Shown piece by piece: positions 56,644 to 64,000 of a stretch of 64,000 nucleotides of DNA. Numbering within the stretch: position 1 is the first letter of the stretch; every line of letters starts with the position of its first letter. Both the position numbers and the translations under genes were made by a program. The DNA comes from Arcobacter suis CECT 7833 (GTDB lineage Bacteria > Campylobacterota > Campylobacteria > Campylobacterales > Arcobacteraceae). The notes beneath the pieces were generated by a model. It made no database searches. It was not told the DNA's origin and was given only the letters and a program-made list of their open reading frames with translations. Location of the stretch: the NCBI RefSeq assembly GCF_003544815.1, contig NZ_CP032100.1, positions 124,001 to 188,000 of the forward strand, given 5' to 3'.

Positions 56644-58029
56644 TTAATATTTTATACAAAATTGTGAACCTTTTTTAAATTCTGAATGAATTTCAAGTGT
56701 AAAATTATGTAAAGAAAGTACAGACTGAACAATAAAAAGTCCGAGTCCTAGGGAATTATTCCAACCATTATTTGAAATTCTATAAAATTTTTGATTTATT
56801 TTTTCTAATTCTTTTTCTTCAATTCCTATACCTTTATCAATGATACAAATTGAATTTTGAGAAATATTTACAATAATTTCATCTTCTGAGTATTTTAATG
56901 CATTCTCAATTAAGTTAGAAATAGCCATAGAAATCAAAGTTTCATCAACTTTTAAAGTTATATCATCGCCTTGAAGTAGTATTTCTCTATTTTTGTATTT
57001 ATCTTTTAAATCGCTAACACATGTTCCAATCAATTTTTTCATAGAACATGGAACTAAAATAAGTTCTTGTTTTCCTTCTTCTAATTTTAAAGTCAATCTT
57101 AATTTATCAACTATTTGGGACATTTTATTTGCATTTGAATAAATCTTTTTTAAAAATTTTATTTTCATAGGTTGGGGCATTTGTTCATCATTTAAGATAG
57201 TTTCACTATATCCTGAGATTATTGCAATTGGATTTTTGAATTCATGGGAAATTGCTGAAATAATTTCATCTTTTTGTTTATTGGCAATTTTTAGTTTTGC
57301 ATTTTGTTTTGCTTTTTGTTTTTCTCTTTTTGTAAGTTTTATAGCTACTTTATTCAAAAGTTTTGAAATTTTATAAAATTCATAAGTATATTTTGAATCT
57401 AGGATAAAAGAGGGTTTTTTGTGTGCTAATAAAGTCAAAAAATGTAAAATATCATCGGTTTCTTTTTTAACTCTTATACTAATAATGTATGTAGCTGAAA
57501 AAGCAATGATTAAAAAAAAGGTAATAAATAAAAAGATTCCAAAAGTAAGACTCATAAAATTATCTGTAATATTACTTATATAATCAGCCATTCTTATGTA
57601 ATAAATTTTATTAGAAATAGTGATTTTTTTTGCAATGTATAACAATTCTTTATTTATTGTTTCAGATTTTCTAGTATCTTTCCCTATAGCATTATTTTTT
57701 GCTTCGATTATCTCTTTTCTTGTTAAATGATTTTTAATTTGAGATAATTCTTTGTCACTATCAGCAATTACTGTACCAAATTCATCAATAATAGTTATTC
57801 TAAGTTTTAATTTTTCATGTAGTTCGTGAACAATATCAGAGGTATTAGTTAGATTATCTTTATTCTTGAAAACAATAGATAACGTATCAATATTTTGTAG
57901 TAAGTTTCTTTCGATTTGGTTTATATAAATATTTTTTGACCAAAAGTAGGTAATAATACTTAAAGTTAGAAGAATAACTAAAAATATTGCAATATAAGTT
58001 CTTAGAAAAAGTTGGTGTATTTTTAACAA
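56644..58029 (-). CDS. PhoR-type sensor histidine kinase of the phosphate operon
   Basis: A 461-residue membrane kinase. Membrane segments lie at about 12-32 and 158-180, enclosing a periplasmic sensing domain. Then come a HAMP-like stretch, the H-box ISAISHEFKNPIAIISGYSET (about 259-279), N-box ISNLIENALKYSE, and G-boxes CIIDKGIGI and LGLGLFIVQS. The position after phoB and downstream of pst genes argues for phosphate sensing. E. coli PhoR lacks a large periplasmic domain, so a PhosS-like type as in Campylobacter is more likely. The start is TTG, overlapping the regulator by 7 bases. Confidence 0.88.
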   Translation of the reverse strand: MLKIHQLFLRTYIAIFLVILLTLSIITYFWSKNIYINQIERNLLQNIDTLSIVFKNKDNLTNTSDIVHELHEKLKLRITIIDEFGTVIADSDKELSQIKNHLTRKEIIEAKNNAIGKDTRKSETINKELLYIAKKITISNKIYYIRMADYISNITDNFMSLTFGIFLFITFFLIIAFSATYIISIRVKKETDDILHFLTLLAHKKPSFILDSKYTYEFYKISKLLNKVAIKLTKREKQKAKQNAKLKIANKQKDEIISAISHEFKNPIAIISGYSETILNDEQMPQPMKIKFLKKIYSNANKMSQIVDKLRLTLKLEEGKQELILVPCSMKKLIGTCVSDLKDKYKNREILLQGDDITLKVDETLISMAISNLIENALKYSEDEIIVNISQNSICIIDKGIGIEEKELEKINQKFYRISNNGWNNSLGLGLFIVQSVLSLHNFTLEIHSEFKKGSQFCIKY

Positions 58030-58697
58030 AAAATATAACCTTCTCCCCTAATTGAACGAATATAATCTTTTTTTCCATTTGGGTCTATTTTTGCTTTTAA
58101 TCTTTTAATTGCAACATTTACTGTTTTCTCTTTTTTCTCAAAAGAGTCTTGCCAAACACTATTAAGTAAATGTTCTCTTGTCATTAGAATATCTTTATTT
58201 TTGATAAATTCAAGCAATAAATCATGTTCAAGATGGGTTAATTCTAATTCTAAGTCATCAATATAAAACTTTTTATTAGAAGATTTATAAACAATATCTT
58301 TTACTTTTAACACATCAATATCTTTTGAGCTTCTTTTGATAACTGCTTTTATTCTTGCACATAACTCTTTTAGATTAAAGGGTTTAGTAATATAATCGTC
58401 CGCATGGCTATCAAAACCATCAATAATATCTTCGTCTCTATCTTTTGCTGTTACATAAATAACAGGATTAGAATAACCTTGTTGTTTAATTTCATTTATA
58501 AACGAAGTTCCTTCAATTCCAGGAAGATTTCTATCCATTAAAATTAAATCAATTTGTTCTTCATTTAAAACATTTCTTACATTTTTATCAATATTTAAAA
58601 AACCTATTGTTTCATAACCTTCTTTTTGAAGTGTATATTCAAGAAGTTCTAAAATATCTTCTTCATCTTCAACAATTAAAATTAATTTATTATTCAT
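58023..58697 (-). CDS. phoB: PhoB-type OmpR family response regulator
   Basis: A 224-residue DNA-binding regulator. The receiver has acidic Asp11/Glu12, phospho-acceptor Asp55 in LILMDRNLPGIEG, and lysine in YVTAKDRDED. The winged helix at the C terminus shows LELTHLEHDLLLEFIKNKDILMTREHLLNSVW and VNVAIKRLKAKIDPNGKKDYIRSIRGEGY. The ATG at 58697 gives a normal receiver start and overlaps the psiE stop by 8 bases; the open frame continues 20 codons upstream inside psiE. It is expected to control the pst operon through the Pho-box-like repeat upstream of pstC. Confidence 0.9.
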   Translation of the reverse strand: MNNKLILIVEDEEDILELLEYTLQKEGYETIGFLNIDKNVRNVLNEEQIDLILMDRNLPGIEGTSFINEIKQQGYSNPVIYVTAKDRDEDIIDGFDSHADDYITKPFNLKELCARIKAVIKRSSKDIDVLKVKDIVYKSSNKKFYIDDLELELTHLEHDLLLEFIKNKDILMTREHLLNSVWQDSFEKKEKTVNVAIKRLKAKIDPNGKKDYIRSIRGEGYIFC

Positions 58698-59139
58698 CAG
58701 AATTTGACTCTTTTGTTGTTGTAACTTTTTTATTTGGTCTTTCATCATCATATTCAATTACTGTATCTTTTGAAATCTTTATAACACCAGGAGAAAATTT
58801 AATAGCAAGAATCCTAAATATAAAAAATACAAAAATTACAAAAAGTAAAAATGAAATATCAAAGTAGTCTCTATTTTTATTTGTTGTTAAAATAATTACA
58901 TCACGGATTAAAAAAATGATAAAAATATCAATAACATATCTTAATCGTAAAGTCTCTTTTTTGATAAAATCAGAGACCATTTTTACAACTTCCATGATAA
59001 CAATAAATTCCAACATAAAAATTATTGCTTTATAAAAATCCTTACCTGAGGCAATTATTCCGATAAAAATAATTATCCCAGCAAGAACTTCAAAGTTAGT
59101 ACTAAAGTAGTTTCTTATTTTATTTATAGCTTTTTTCAT
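58690..59139 (-). CDS. psiE: PsiE family phosphate-starvation-inducible membrane protein
   Basis: A 149-residue inner-membrane protein with four membrane segments (about 17-35, 38-57, 68-86, 94-112) and a short acidic cytoplasmic tail. The middle segment LEFIVIMEVVKMVSDFI and LRYVIDIFIIFLIRDVII match the PsiE family, which responds to phosphate starvation but has no known function. It lies 21 bases after phoU and overlaps phoB, so it is inside the phosphate operon. Confidence 0.85.
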   Translation of the reverse strand: MKKAINKIRNYFSTNFEVLAGIIIFIGIIASGKDFYKAIIFMLEFIVIMEVVKMVSDFIKKETLRLRYVIDIFIIFLIRDVIILTTNKNRDYFDISFLLFVIFVFFIFRILAIKFSPGVIKISKDTVIEYDDERPNKKVTTTKESNSDE

Positions 59140-59160
59140 ACAAAAATTATAACATAAATA

Positions 59161-59829
59161 TCATGATTGTACCATATCTCCACCAACCTGAGCAAAATGT
59201 AATAAGTTAGCGATTGATACAGCTCTATCTGCAATTTTTTCAAGTCTTCTTAATGCACTTAATATATCAAAATATTCTTTTGATAAATCAAGATTTTTTG
59301 AAATTAGTTTTAAAATATTTTTTTCAATCATTAAATATAAATCATCGGTTTTGCTCTCTTCAACAATAACTCGATGATATTTTTCTTCTATATGATTTGC
59401 ATTCGTTTCATCTAAGATTGAAATAGATGTTTGAAGAGAAAGAAGTGCTGATTTTAACAAAGGAACAGCATATTCTAAAATCATATTTGTATTTAAATCA
59501 TCAGAATAAGATTTTTTAAACATTTTTGCAAAATCTTTTGCGTTTGAACCAGTTCTTACTAACTCGTTTGTGATTTTTAAATATGAAACTAATTGTCTTA
59601 AATCTTTTGCTTCTGGCGAATATAAAGCCAAAGTTGTAACTATGATATTATCAATTTCATTTGATCGTAATAGAAGTTTTTTTTCTGTTAAATCAACATT
59701 TTTCAAGTCATCAATTTTTCTATCTTCTAATGCTCTTAAAGATAATTCTAGTGAATTTATAACATCCACACCAATTTTTGAAATTTCGTCTTTTATACTT
59801 TGTAATTTTGCTTCGTAAGGTTTTAACAT
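59161..59829 (-). CDS. phoU: Phosphate uptake regulator PhoU
   Basis: A 222-residue all-helical protein with two PhoU repeats (about 10-100 and 110-205). Visible motifs: LSLRALEDRKIDDLKNVDLTEKKLLLRSNEID, LVSYLKITNELVRTGSNAKDFAKMF and a C-terminal ALRRLEKIADRAVSIANLL, the metal-binding E/D-rich PhoU pattern. It links the Pst transporter to PhoR signalling and represses the Pho response in high phosphate. The start overlaps the pstB stop by one base (TAATG). Confidence 0.94.
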   Translation of the reverse strand: MLKPYEAKLQSIKDEISKIGVDVINSLELSLRALEDRKIDDLKNVDLTEKKLLLRSNEIDNIIVTTLALYSPEAKDLRQLVSYLKITNELVRTGSNAKDFAKMFKKSYSDDLNTNMILEYAVPLLKSALLSLQTSISILDETNANHIEEKYHRVIVEESKTDDLYLMIEKNILKLISKNLDLSKEYFDILSALRRLEKIADRAVSIANLLHFAQVGGDMVQS

Positions 59830-60602
59830 TATCCAAATCTCCCTGTAATATAATCTTCTGTTTTTTTATTGTGTGGATTAACAAAAATTGTTTCTGTTTC
59901 ATCATATTCAATTAGTTTTCCTAAGTGAAAGAATGCTGTATAATCAGCCACACGTGCCGCTTGTTGCATATTGTGAGTTACAGTAATGATTGTATAATCT
60001 TGTTTTAATTCAAGCATTAAAGCTTCAATTTTTTCTGTTGATATTGGGTCAAGTGCTGATGTAGGTTCATCCATTAAAATAACTTCTGGTTTAATTGCAA
60101 TTGTTCTTGCAATACAAAGTCTTTGTTGTTGTCCTCCTGAAAGTGAAGTTCCAGGTTGTTGTAATTTATCTTTTACTTCATTCCAAAGTCCAGATTTAAT
60201 AAGTGAAGATTCAACTAATTCATCACACTCTTTTCCTTTTTTTACAATTCCATGTTTTAATGGAGCATATGCAACATTGTCATAAATTGATTTTGGAAAA
60301 GGATTTGGTTGTTGAAATACCATTCCAATTCTTTTTCTAACACTTACTTCATCTACATCTTTATCATAGATATTTTTAGTATCGATTATGATTTGACCAT
60401 CAATTTTTACTATTGGGATTAAATCATTCATTCTGTTGATGCATCTTAAAAATGTTGATTTTCCACATCCAGATGGTCCAATTAATGCTGTAATTTTGTT
60501 TTCATATAAATTTGCAGTAATATCAAAAAGCGCTTGATTAACTCCATAATATAGATTTAGATTTTTTACTTCAATTTTTGTTTTATTATCATTTTCTATC
60601 AT
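59829..60602 (-). CDS. pstB: Phosphate ABC transporter ATPase
   Basis: A 257-residue ATPase of the high-affinity phosphate importer. It has Walker [24 protein letters not shown] (about 41-63), Q-loop [19 protein letters not shown], signature [16 protein letters not shown] (about 154-169), Walker [14 protein letters not shown] and switch [19 protein letters not shown] and PNPFPKSI are PstB-specific. Between pstA and phoU, 15 bases after pstA. Confidence 0.97.
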   Translation of the reverse strand: MIENDNKTKIEVKNLNLYYGVNQALFDITANLYENKITALIGPSGCGKSTFLRCINRMNDLIPIVKIDGQIIIDTKNIYDKDVDEVSVRKRIGMVFQQPNPFPKSIYDNVAYAPLKHGIVKKGKECDELVESSLIKSGLWNEVKDKLQQPGTSLSGGQQQRLCIARTIAIKPEVILMDEPTSALDPISTEKIEALMLELKQDYTIITVTHNMQQAARVADYTAFFHLGKLIEYDETETIFVNPHNKKTEDYITGRFG

Positions 60603-60617
60603 TTTGATTTTTCCTTC

Positions 60618-61805
60618 TTACCATTTAACTTCGAATTTTTTTCTTAAATATATCGCAATTGCATTTAGTGAAATTAAGATTGTTAATAACACCATGATTC
60701 CTGCAGCTGTTTTTTCTATATACATACCCTCAGGCATTCCAGCCCATGTAAATAATTGCGCTGGCATAACAGTTGCAGCTTGAGTTACCATTGAAGGAGC
60801 ATCTGGAATAAAAGCAATCATTCCTATAATAATCAATGGAGCAGTTTCTCCCATAGCATGTGCAAGACCAATGATTGAACCTGTAAGTACTCCTGGAAAT
60901 GCTAAAGGTAAAACATGGTCTTTTGTAACTTGAATTTTATTAAGTCCTAAACCATATCCAGCTTGTCTAATACTATCAGGAACTGCTCTTAAAGCAGCTC
61001 GCGAACTAACAATTATAATAGGTAAAGTCATAAGTGCAAGAGTTAAACCTCCAACAAGTGGAGAACTTCTTGGCATACCAAATAAATTTATAAAAATTGC
61101 AAGTCCTAAAAGACCAAATAAAATAGAAGGAATTGCTGCTAAATTGTTTATATTGATTTCTATAAATCTTGTAAATTTATTATCAGTTGCAAACTCTTCT
61201 AAATAAATAGCTGTCATAACTCCAATTGGGAAAGCAACTATCATAGTAATAATTAAAGTAAGAATTGAACCAATCATTGCTGAATAAAGTCCAGCATATT
61301 CAGGAATTTTTGAATCACCTTTTGTGAAGAAAATTACATTAAATTTATTTTCAATTAATCCTTGAGAGTGTAACTCATCCACTAAAGTTATTTCATCTTC
61401 TTTTAATTTATGGTGATGCCCTTTTAAATATTGGTCAACCTGATCATCAGCTAAAACCCAAGTTGTTAAAGTAGTATTCATAAAATTTGGATTTTCTTTT
61501 ACTAATAAAGGAATATCTCTAAGCCAAGCTCTTGAAACTAAATCTCTATATTTTTTATCAACAGCAAATCTTGTGTCGTCTAAAGATTTTTCATTAAATG
61601 TAACTTCCATTTGAATATAAGCTACTTTAAAAGCTGGTAAGCCTTTTCCTACAATATCAAATAAAAAGAATGATAAAAAAGCAACAGAAAAAATTAATGA
61701 AGTTAAAGTAAACTTTTTAAATCTAGCTGCACTTGCATGTCTTGCTTTTAATGTTGGATCATAAAATGGATTATTGTTTTGTTTTTGTTTTTTTCTTCTA
61801 ATCAT
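60618..61805 (-). CDS. pstA: Phosphate ABC transporter permease PstA with periplasmic insertion
   Basis: A 395-residue inner-membrane permease. The first membrane segment is at about 35-55. A periplasmic stretch of about 110 residues follows, then the usual permease core (about 170-390) with GVMTAIYLEEFA, the coupling loop PDSIRQAGYGLGLNKIQVTKDHVLPLAFPGVLTGSIIGLAHAMGETAPL. Typical PstA has about 280-300 residues. The extra segment matches the kind of N-terminal extension (DUF3333) found in some Proteobacteria. Its ATG overlaps the pstC stop (ATGA). Confidence 0.93.
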   Translation of the reverse strand: MIRRKKQKQNNNPFYDPTLKARHASAARFKKFTLTSLIFSVAFLSFFLFDIVGKGLPAFKVAYIQMEVTFNEKSLDDTRFAVDKKYRDLVSRAWLRDIPLLVKENPNFMNTTLTTWVLADDQVDQYLKGHHHKLKEDEITLVDELHSQGLIENKFNVIFFTKGDSKIPEYAGLYSAMIGSILTLIITMIVAFPIGVMTAIYLEEFATDNKFTRFIEININNLAAIPSILFGLLGLAIFINLFGMPRSSPLVGGLTLALMTLPIIIVSSRAALRAVPDSIRQAGYGLGLNKIQVTKDHVLPLAFPGVLTGSIIGLAHAMGETAPLIIIGMIAFIPDAPSMVTQAATVMPAQLFTWAGMPEGMYIEKTAAGIMVLLTILISLNAIAIYLRKKFEVKW

Positions 61806-62731
61806 AATGTATTCACTTTATATTTTTCTTTGAATTTTCTAATAAGAGATAATGAAATCATATTTAGGATTAATGTCACAATAAATAAAATTAGTCCTAA
61901 TGCAAATGCAGAAAGAGTTTCTGGTGAATTAAACTCAAAATCTCCAACCAATGAATTTACAATAGTAACTGTTACTGTTGTCATATCTTCCAATGGATTC
62001 CAAGATAGATTTGGTCGTAAACCAGCTGCCATAACAACAATCATTGTTTCTCCTAAAGCTTTTGAAAGTCCAAGAAGTGAAGCTGAAATAATTCCTGGCA
62101 TTGCTGAAGGTAGAACTATATTTTTTATAGTTTCTCCATGAGTCATTCCTAAGGCAAAAGCTGCTTTTCTTTGACTATCTGGAACGGATCTAATAACATC
62201 ATCTGATAGTGAAGAAATAACAGGAATAATCATAATTCCCATTACAATCCCAGATGCAAGGGCAGAGTTAAATGTAGCTTCAAGCCCAATAAATTCTGCT
62301 GTTTTTACAACTAAAGGTGCAACAGTGATTGCTGCAAAAAAACCATAAACAACAGTAGGAATACCAGCTAGTATTTCTAAAATAGGTTTTAAATAATCTC
62401 TTACTTTTGGACCTGCATATTCACTCATGTAAATTGCACTTCCAAGACCAATAGGAATAGCAACACCTAAAGCAATAACAGTTATTACAAATGTTCCTGC
62501 AAATATTGGCAATGCTCCAAATTGACTACCAATAACACCTGGTGACCATGTAGTTCCTGTAATAAAATACCAAAAACTTCTCAATTTAAAAAATTCTATT
62601 GCTTCAAATAATATTGAAAATAGAATTCCAAATGTAGTTAAAATTGAGATAGCTGCTGCACTAATTAAAGCAAATTTAATTAGTTTTTCATTTAGTTCTC
62701 TACTTTTTTTTCTTGATTCAAAAGTGCTCAA
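61802..62731 (-). CDS. pstC: Phosphate ABC transporter permease PstC
   Basis: A 309-residue permease with about six membrane segments. Signature: GSAIYMSEYAGPKVRDYLKPILEILAGIPTVVYGFFA (about 98-134) and the coupling loop SVPDSQRKAAFALGMTHGETIKNIVLPSAMPGIISASLLGLSKALGETM (about 183-230). The first gene of the phosphate operon here. The start is TTG with AAAGG about seven bases upstream. No pstS lies before it; the upstream gene is a c-di-GMP protein. Confidence 0.95.
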   Translation of the reverse strand: MSTFESRKKSRELNEKLIKFALISAAAISILTTFGILFSILFEAIEFFKLRSFWYFITGTTWSPGVIGSQFGALPIFAGTFVITVIALGVAIPIGLGSAIYMSEYAGPKVRDYLKPILEILAGIPTVVYGFFAAITVAPLVVKTAEFIGLEATFNSALASGIVMGIMIIPVISSLSDDVIRSVPDSQRKAAFALGMTHGETIKNIVLPSAMPGIISASLLGLSKALGETMIVVMAAGLRPNLSWNPLEDMTTVTVTIVNSLVGDFEFNSPETLSAFALGLILFIVTLILNMISLSLIRKFKEKYKVNTL

Positions 62732-62762
62732 TACTTTTACCTTTATAGTAAATTTAGATGAA

Positions 62763-62804
62763 ATATTAAATAAAGATAGTTACACAATGGTTACATCGAT
62801 TACA
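62763..62804 (-). promoter_or_regulatory. Pho-box-like direct repeats and promoter of pstC
   Basis: On the minus strand two TGTAAC copies (62790-62795 and 62779-62784) are spaced 11 bases start to start, the spacing of PhoB half-sites. A third, imperfect TGTAAT lies at 62799-62804. A TAATAT -10 box (62763-62768) follows 10 bases after the proximal copy. The block overlaps the 3' end of the upstream EAL-GGDEF gene. Binding by the PhoB-like regulator is inferred. Confidence 0.6.
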
Positions 62805-64000
62805 AAATACTAGAAATAGGTTTACTTGAGCCTTTTGAAGCTTTTTTCAAAACATTTAAAGTATTATCAAAATTAGAGATATTTGATTTAGGATTTATTT
62901 CAATAATTGCAGAAGATACTGATAATAAATTGAAACTTCTTTCTATATTAAATCTATCTTTTGCAATTAAAAGACCATTTTCTTTATCTTTTTTTGAATA
63001 CAAATTTTCTACAGAATTTTTAAATTCAATTTGGACTTTGTTTGTTAGTTCAAAAACTTCTTCGAATTTATGATTTTTTAATCCAACAAAAAAATCATCA
63101 CCACCAATATGAGCTATAAATGAATCTTTTGGGTATCTTTTTTGAAGAAGTTCTGAAAAAATCAAAATAGCTCTATCTCCTAGTCTAAATCCATAAATAT
63201 CATTAAATGGTTTAAAATCATTAAAATCGAAATAGATTATGTGTGTAATAGTTTTTTGATTTCTTTTAAGGGTTTTTTCTATAAATTTCTCAATTTGATT
63301 ATTCCCAGGAAGTTTTGTAAGTGGATTCTGATTTGTAGCTATTTCGATATTTCTTTTATAAGAAAGGGTTAAAAGCGAATTTAGATTTATAAATCCTCTA
63401 TATTTATTTGCTTGAGTAATAAAAATTCCTAAAGCATCTTTTGAGTTTTGGTTATACATTTCTAATATTTTGTCAATTCCCCAAGATATTTCAACATATA
63501 ATGCAGGTTTCAAATATTTTATTAAACTAGAAGAAAAAGTTTTATTTTGTGCAAGAGCTAATCCATATTGTGAATAAGATATTTTTTTGATATCAGTTTC
63601 ATAAATTATTCCTAAAAAATTATCATATTCATCTACTATTGGAACAAAATTATTTTTTGTAGATTCTTTAAAATGTACAAAAAGTTCATATAAAGAACTA
63701 TTTACACTAAGTGCAATAATTGGTTCTATAAACTCTTCATCAATAGTAGCATTTGGATTATTTCTTTTATCTTCATTGATTAAAGTTAGAATATTATTAT
63801 AAAGACTTTTTATTTCATTTATTTCAACTGTTGGTTTTTGTACTAAATAACCTTGAATAAAATCTGCACCAATATCTTTACAAGTGTAAAACTCTTTTAC
63901 AGTTTCAATACCTTCTGCGATAACTTGCATTCCCATAATATGAGCCATTTCGATAATAGAAGAACAAAAAAGTTTTTTCTTTGAATCTTGATCAATATTT
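62800..64000 (-). CDS. EAL-CBS-GGDEF cyclic di-GMP protein, 5' end beyond the window
   Basis: The visible part (about 399 residues, open at the right edge) holds the end of an EAL domain (MQVIAEGIET and DFIQGYLVQKP), then a CBS-pair region (about 95-210 from the window edge: FVPIVDEYDNFLGIIYETDIKKI, LGIFITQANKYRGFINLNSLL) and a GGDEF domain (LTKLPGNNQIEKFIEKTL, IYFDFNDFKPFNDIYGFRLGDRAI). The loop reads IGGDDFF instead of GGDEF/GGEEF, so cyclase activity may be weak or lost. EGIE is present in the EAL half, but the EAL motif itself is outside the window. A phosphodiesterase or c-di-GMP receptor is likely. Confidence 0.87.
   Translation of the reverse strand, partial: NIDQDSKKKLFCSSIIEMAHIMGMQVIAEGIETVKEFYTCKDIGADFIQGYLVQKPTVEINEIKSLYNNILTLINEDKRNNPNATIDEEFIEPIIALSVNSSLYELFVHFKESTKNNFVPIVDEYDNFLGIIYETDIKKISYSQYGLALAQNKTFSSSLIKYLKPALYVEISWGIDKILEMYNQNSKDALGIFITQANKYRGFINLNSLLTLSYKRNIEIATNQNPLTKLPGNNQIEKFIEKTLKRNQKTITHIIYFDFNDFKPFNDIYGFRLGDRAILIFSELLQKRYPKDSFIAHIGGDDFFVGLKNHKFEEVFELTNKVQIEFKNSVENLYSKKDKENGLLIAKDRFNIERSFNLLSVSSAIIEINPKSNISNFDNTLNVLKKASKGSSKPISSIL

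Overview
This window is AT-rich chromosomal DNA of a Campylobacterota bacterium. Gene content and the look of the proteins point to Arcobacter/Aliarcobacter, probably A. butzleri or a close relative. The supporting signs are a fused ispDF gene followed by an HP1021-type orphan regulator and pgpA, a fused STAS-MlaE permease, a four-subunit pyruvate:ferredoxin oxidoreductase, luxS, very low GC, TATAAT-type -10 boxes often without a -35, and frequent TTG start codons. The species is inferred. I found no rRNA or tRNA gene, CRISPR array, prophage or insertion sequence. Coding density is very high and no gene-free stretch exceeds about 210 bases.

Layout. 1-8.3 kb: a membrane PAS/GGDEF diguanylate cyclase, the purT / dapF-coaE / spermidine-synthase-like group on the minus strand, purM on the plus strand, and a divergent GAPDH-like gene. 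8.3-10.9 kb: a compact stress locus (pirin, ring-cleavage dioxygenase, YceI, MarR), in which one 14-bp palindrome sits in both promoters. 11-16 kb: plus-strand metabolic operon (class V aminotransferase, hisZ-like, purA, DUF507, carA). 16-21.4 kb: minus-strand ispDF-HP1021-pgpA, then an HDOD protein and a large protein of unknown function. 21.5-33 kb: thiC, mrp, hisIE, an SPFH protein, ilvE, a lipoprotein, a methyltransferase, metH and an EamA exporter. 33-40 kb: DoxX, a YjdF-like protein, an iron alcohol dehydrogenase, a sensor kinase with two tandem periplasmic binding domains, and the mnmD / unknown / luxS cluster. 40.3-42.8 kb: a two-gene ATPase-HNH cassette that looks like a Septu-type anti-phage system and is the most obviously accessory DNA here. 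43-50 kb: a lipid-transport operon of the Mla type, an AbrB-type membrane protein and phosphoglucomutase. 50-53.4 kb: porCDAB. 53.5-56.6 kb: a HAD phosphatase, a peptide-binding protein, and rplM-rpsI. 56.6-62.8 kb: one phosphate operon (pstC-pstA-pstB-phoU-psiE-phoB-phoR) with a Pho-box-like direct repeat in front of pstC and no pstS. 62.8-64 kb: an EAL-CBS-GGDEF protein running off the right edge.

Functional links. Purine synthesis (purT, purM, purA), carbamoyl phosphate synthesis (carA) and histidine synthesis (hisZ-like, hisIE) are spread over the left half. MetH and LuxS both serve the activated-methyl cycle. Pyruvate oxidation is by PorABCD. Regulation is dense: two c-di-GMP proteins at the two edges, three phosphorelay or receiver-type systems (orphan HP1021-like, the tandem-SBP kinase, PhoBR), and the MarR locus. 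Start codons were chosen from ribosome-binding sites and overlaps; where that changes the longest reading frame, the entry says so.
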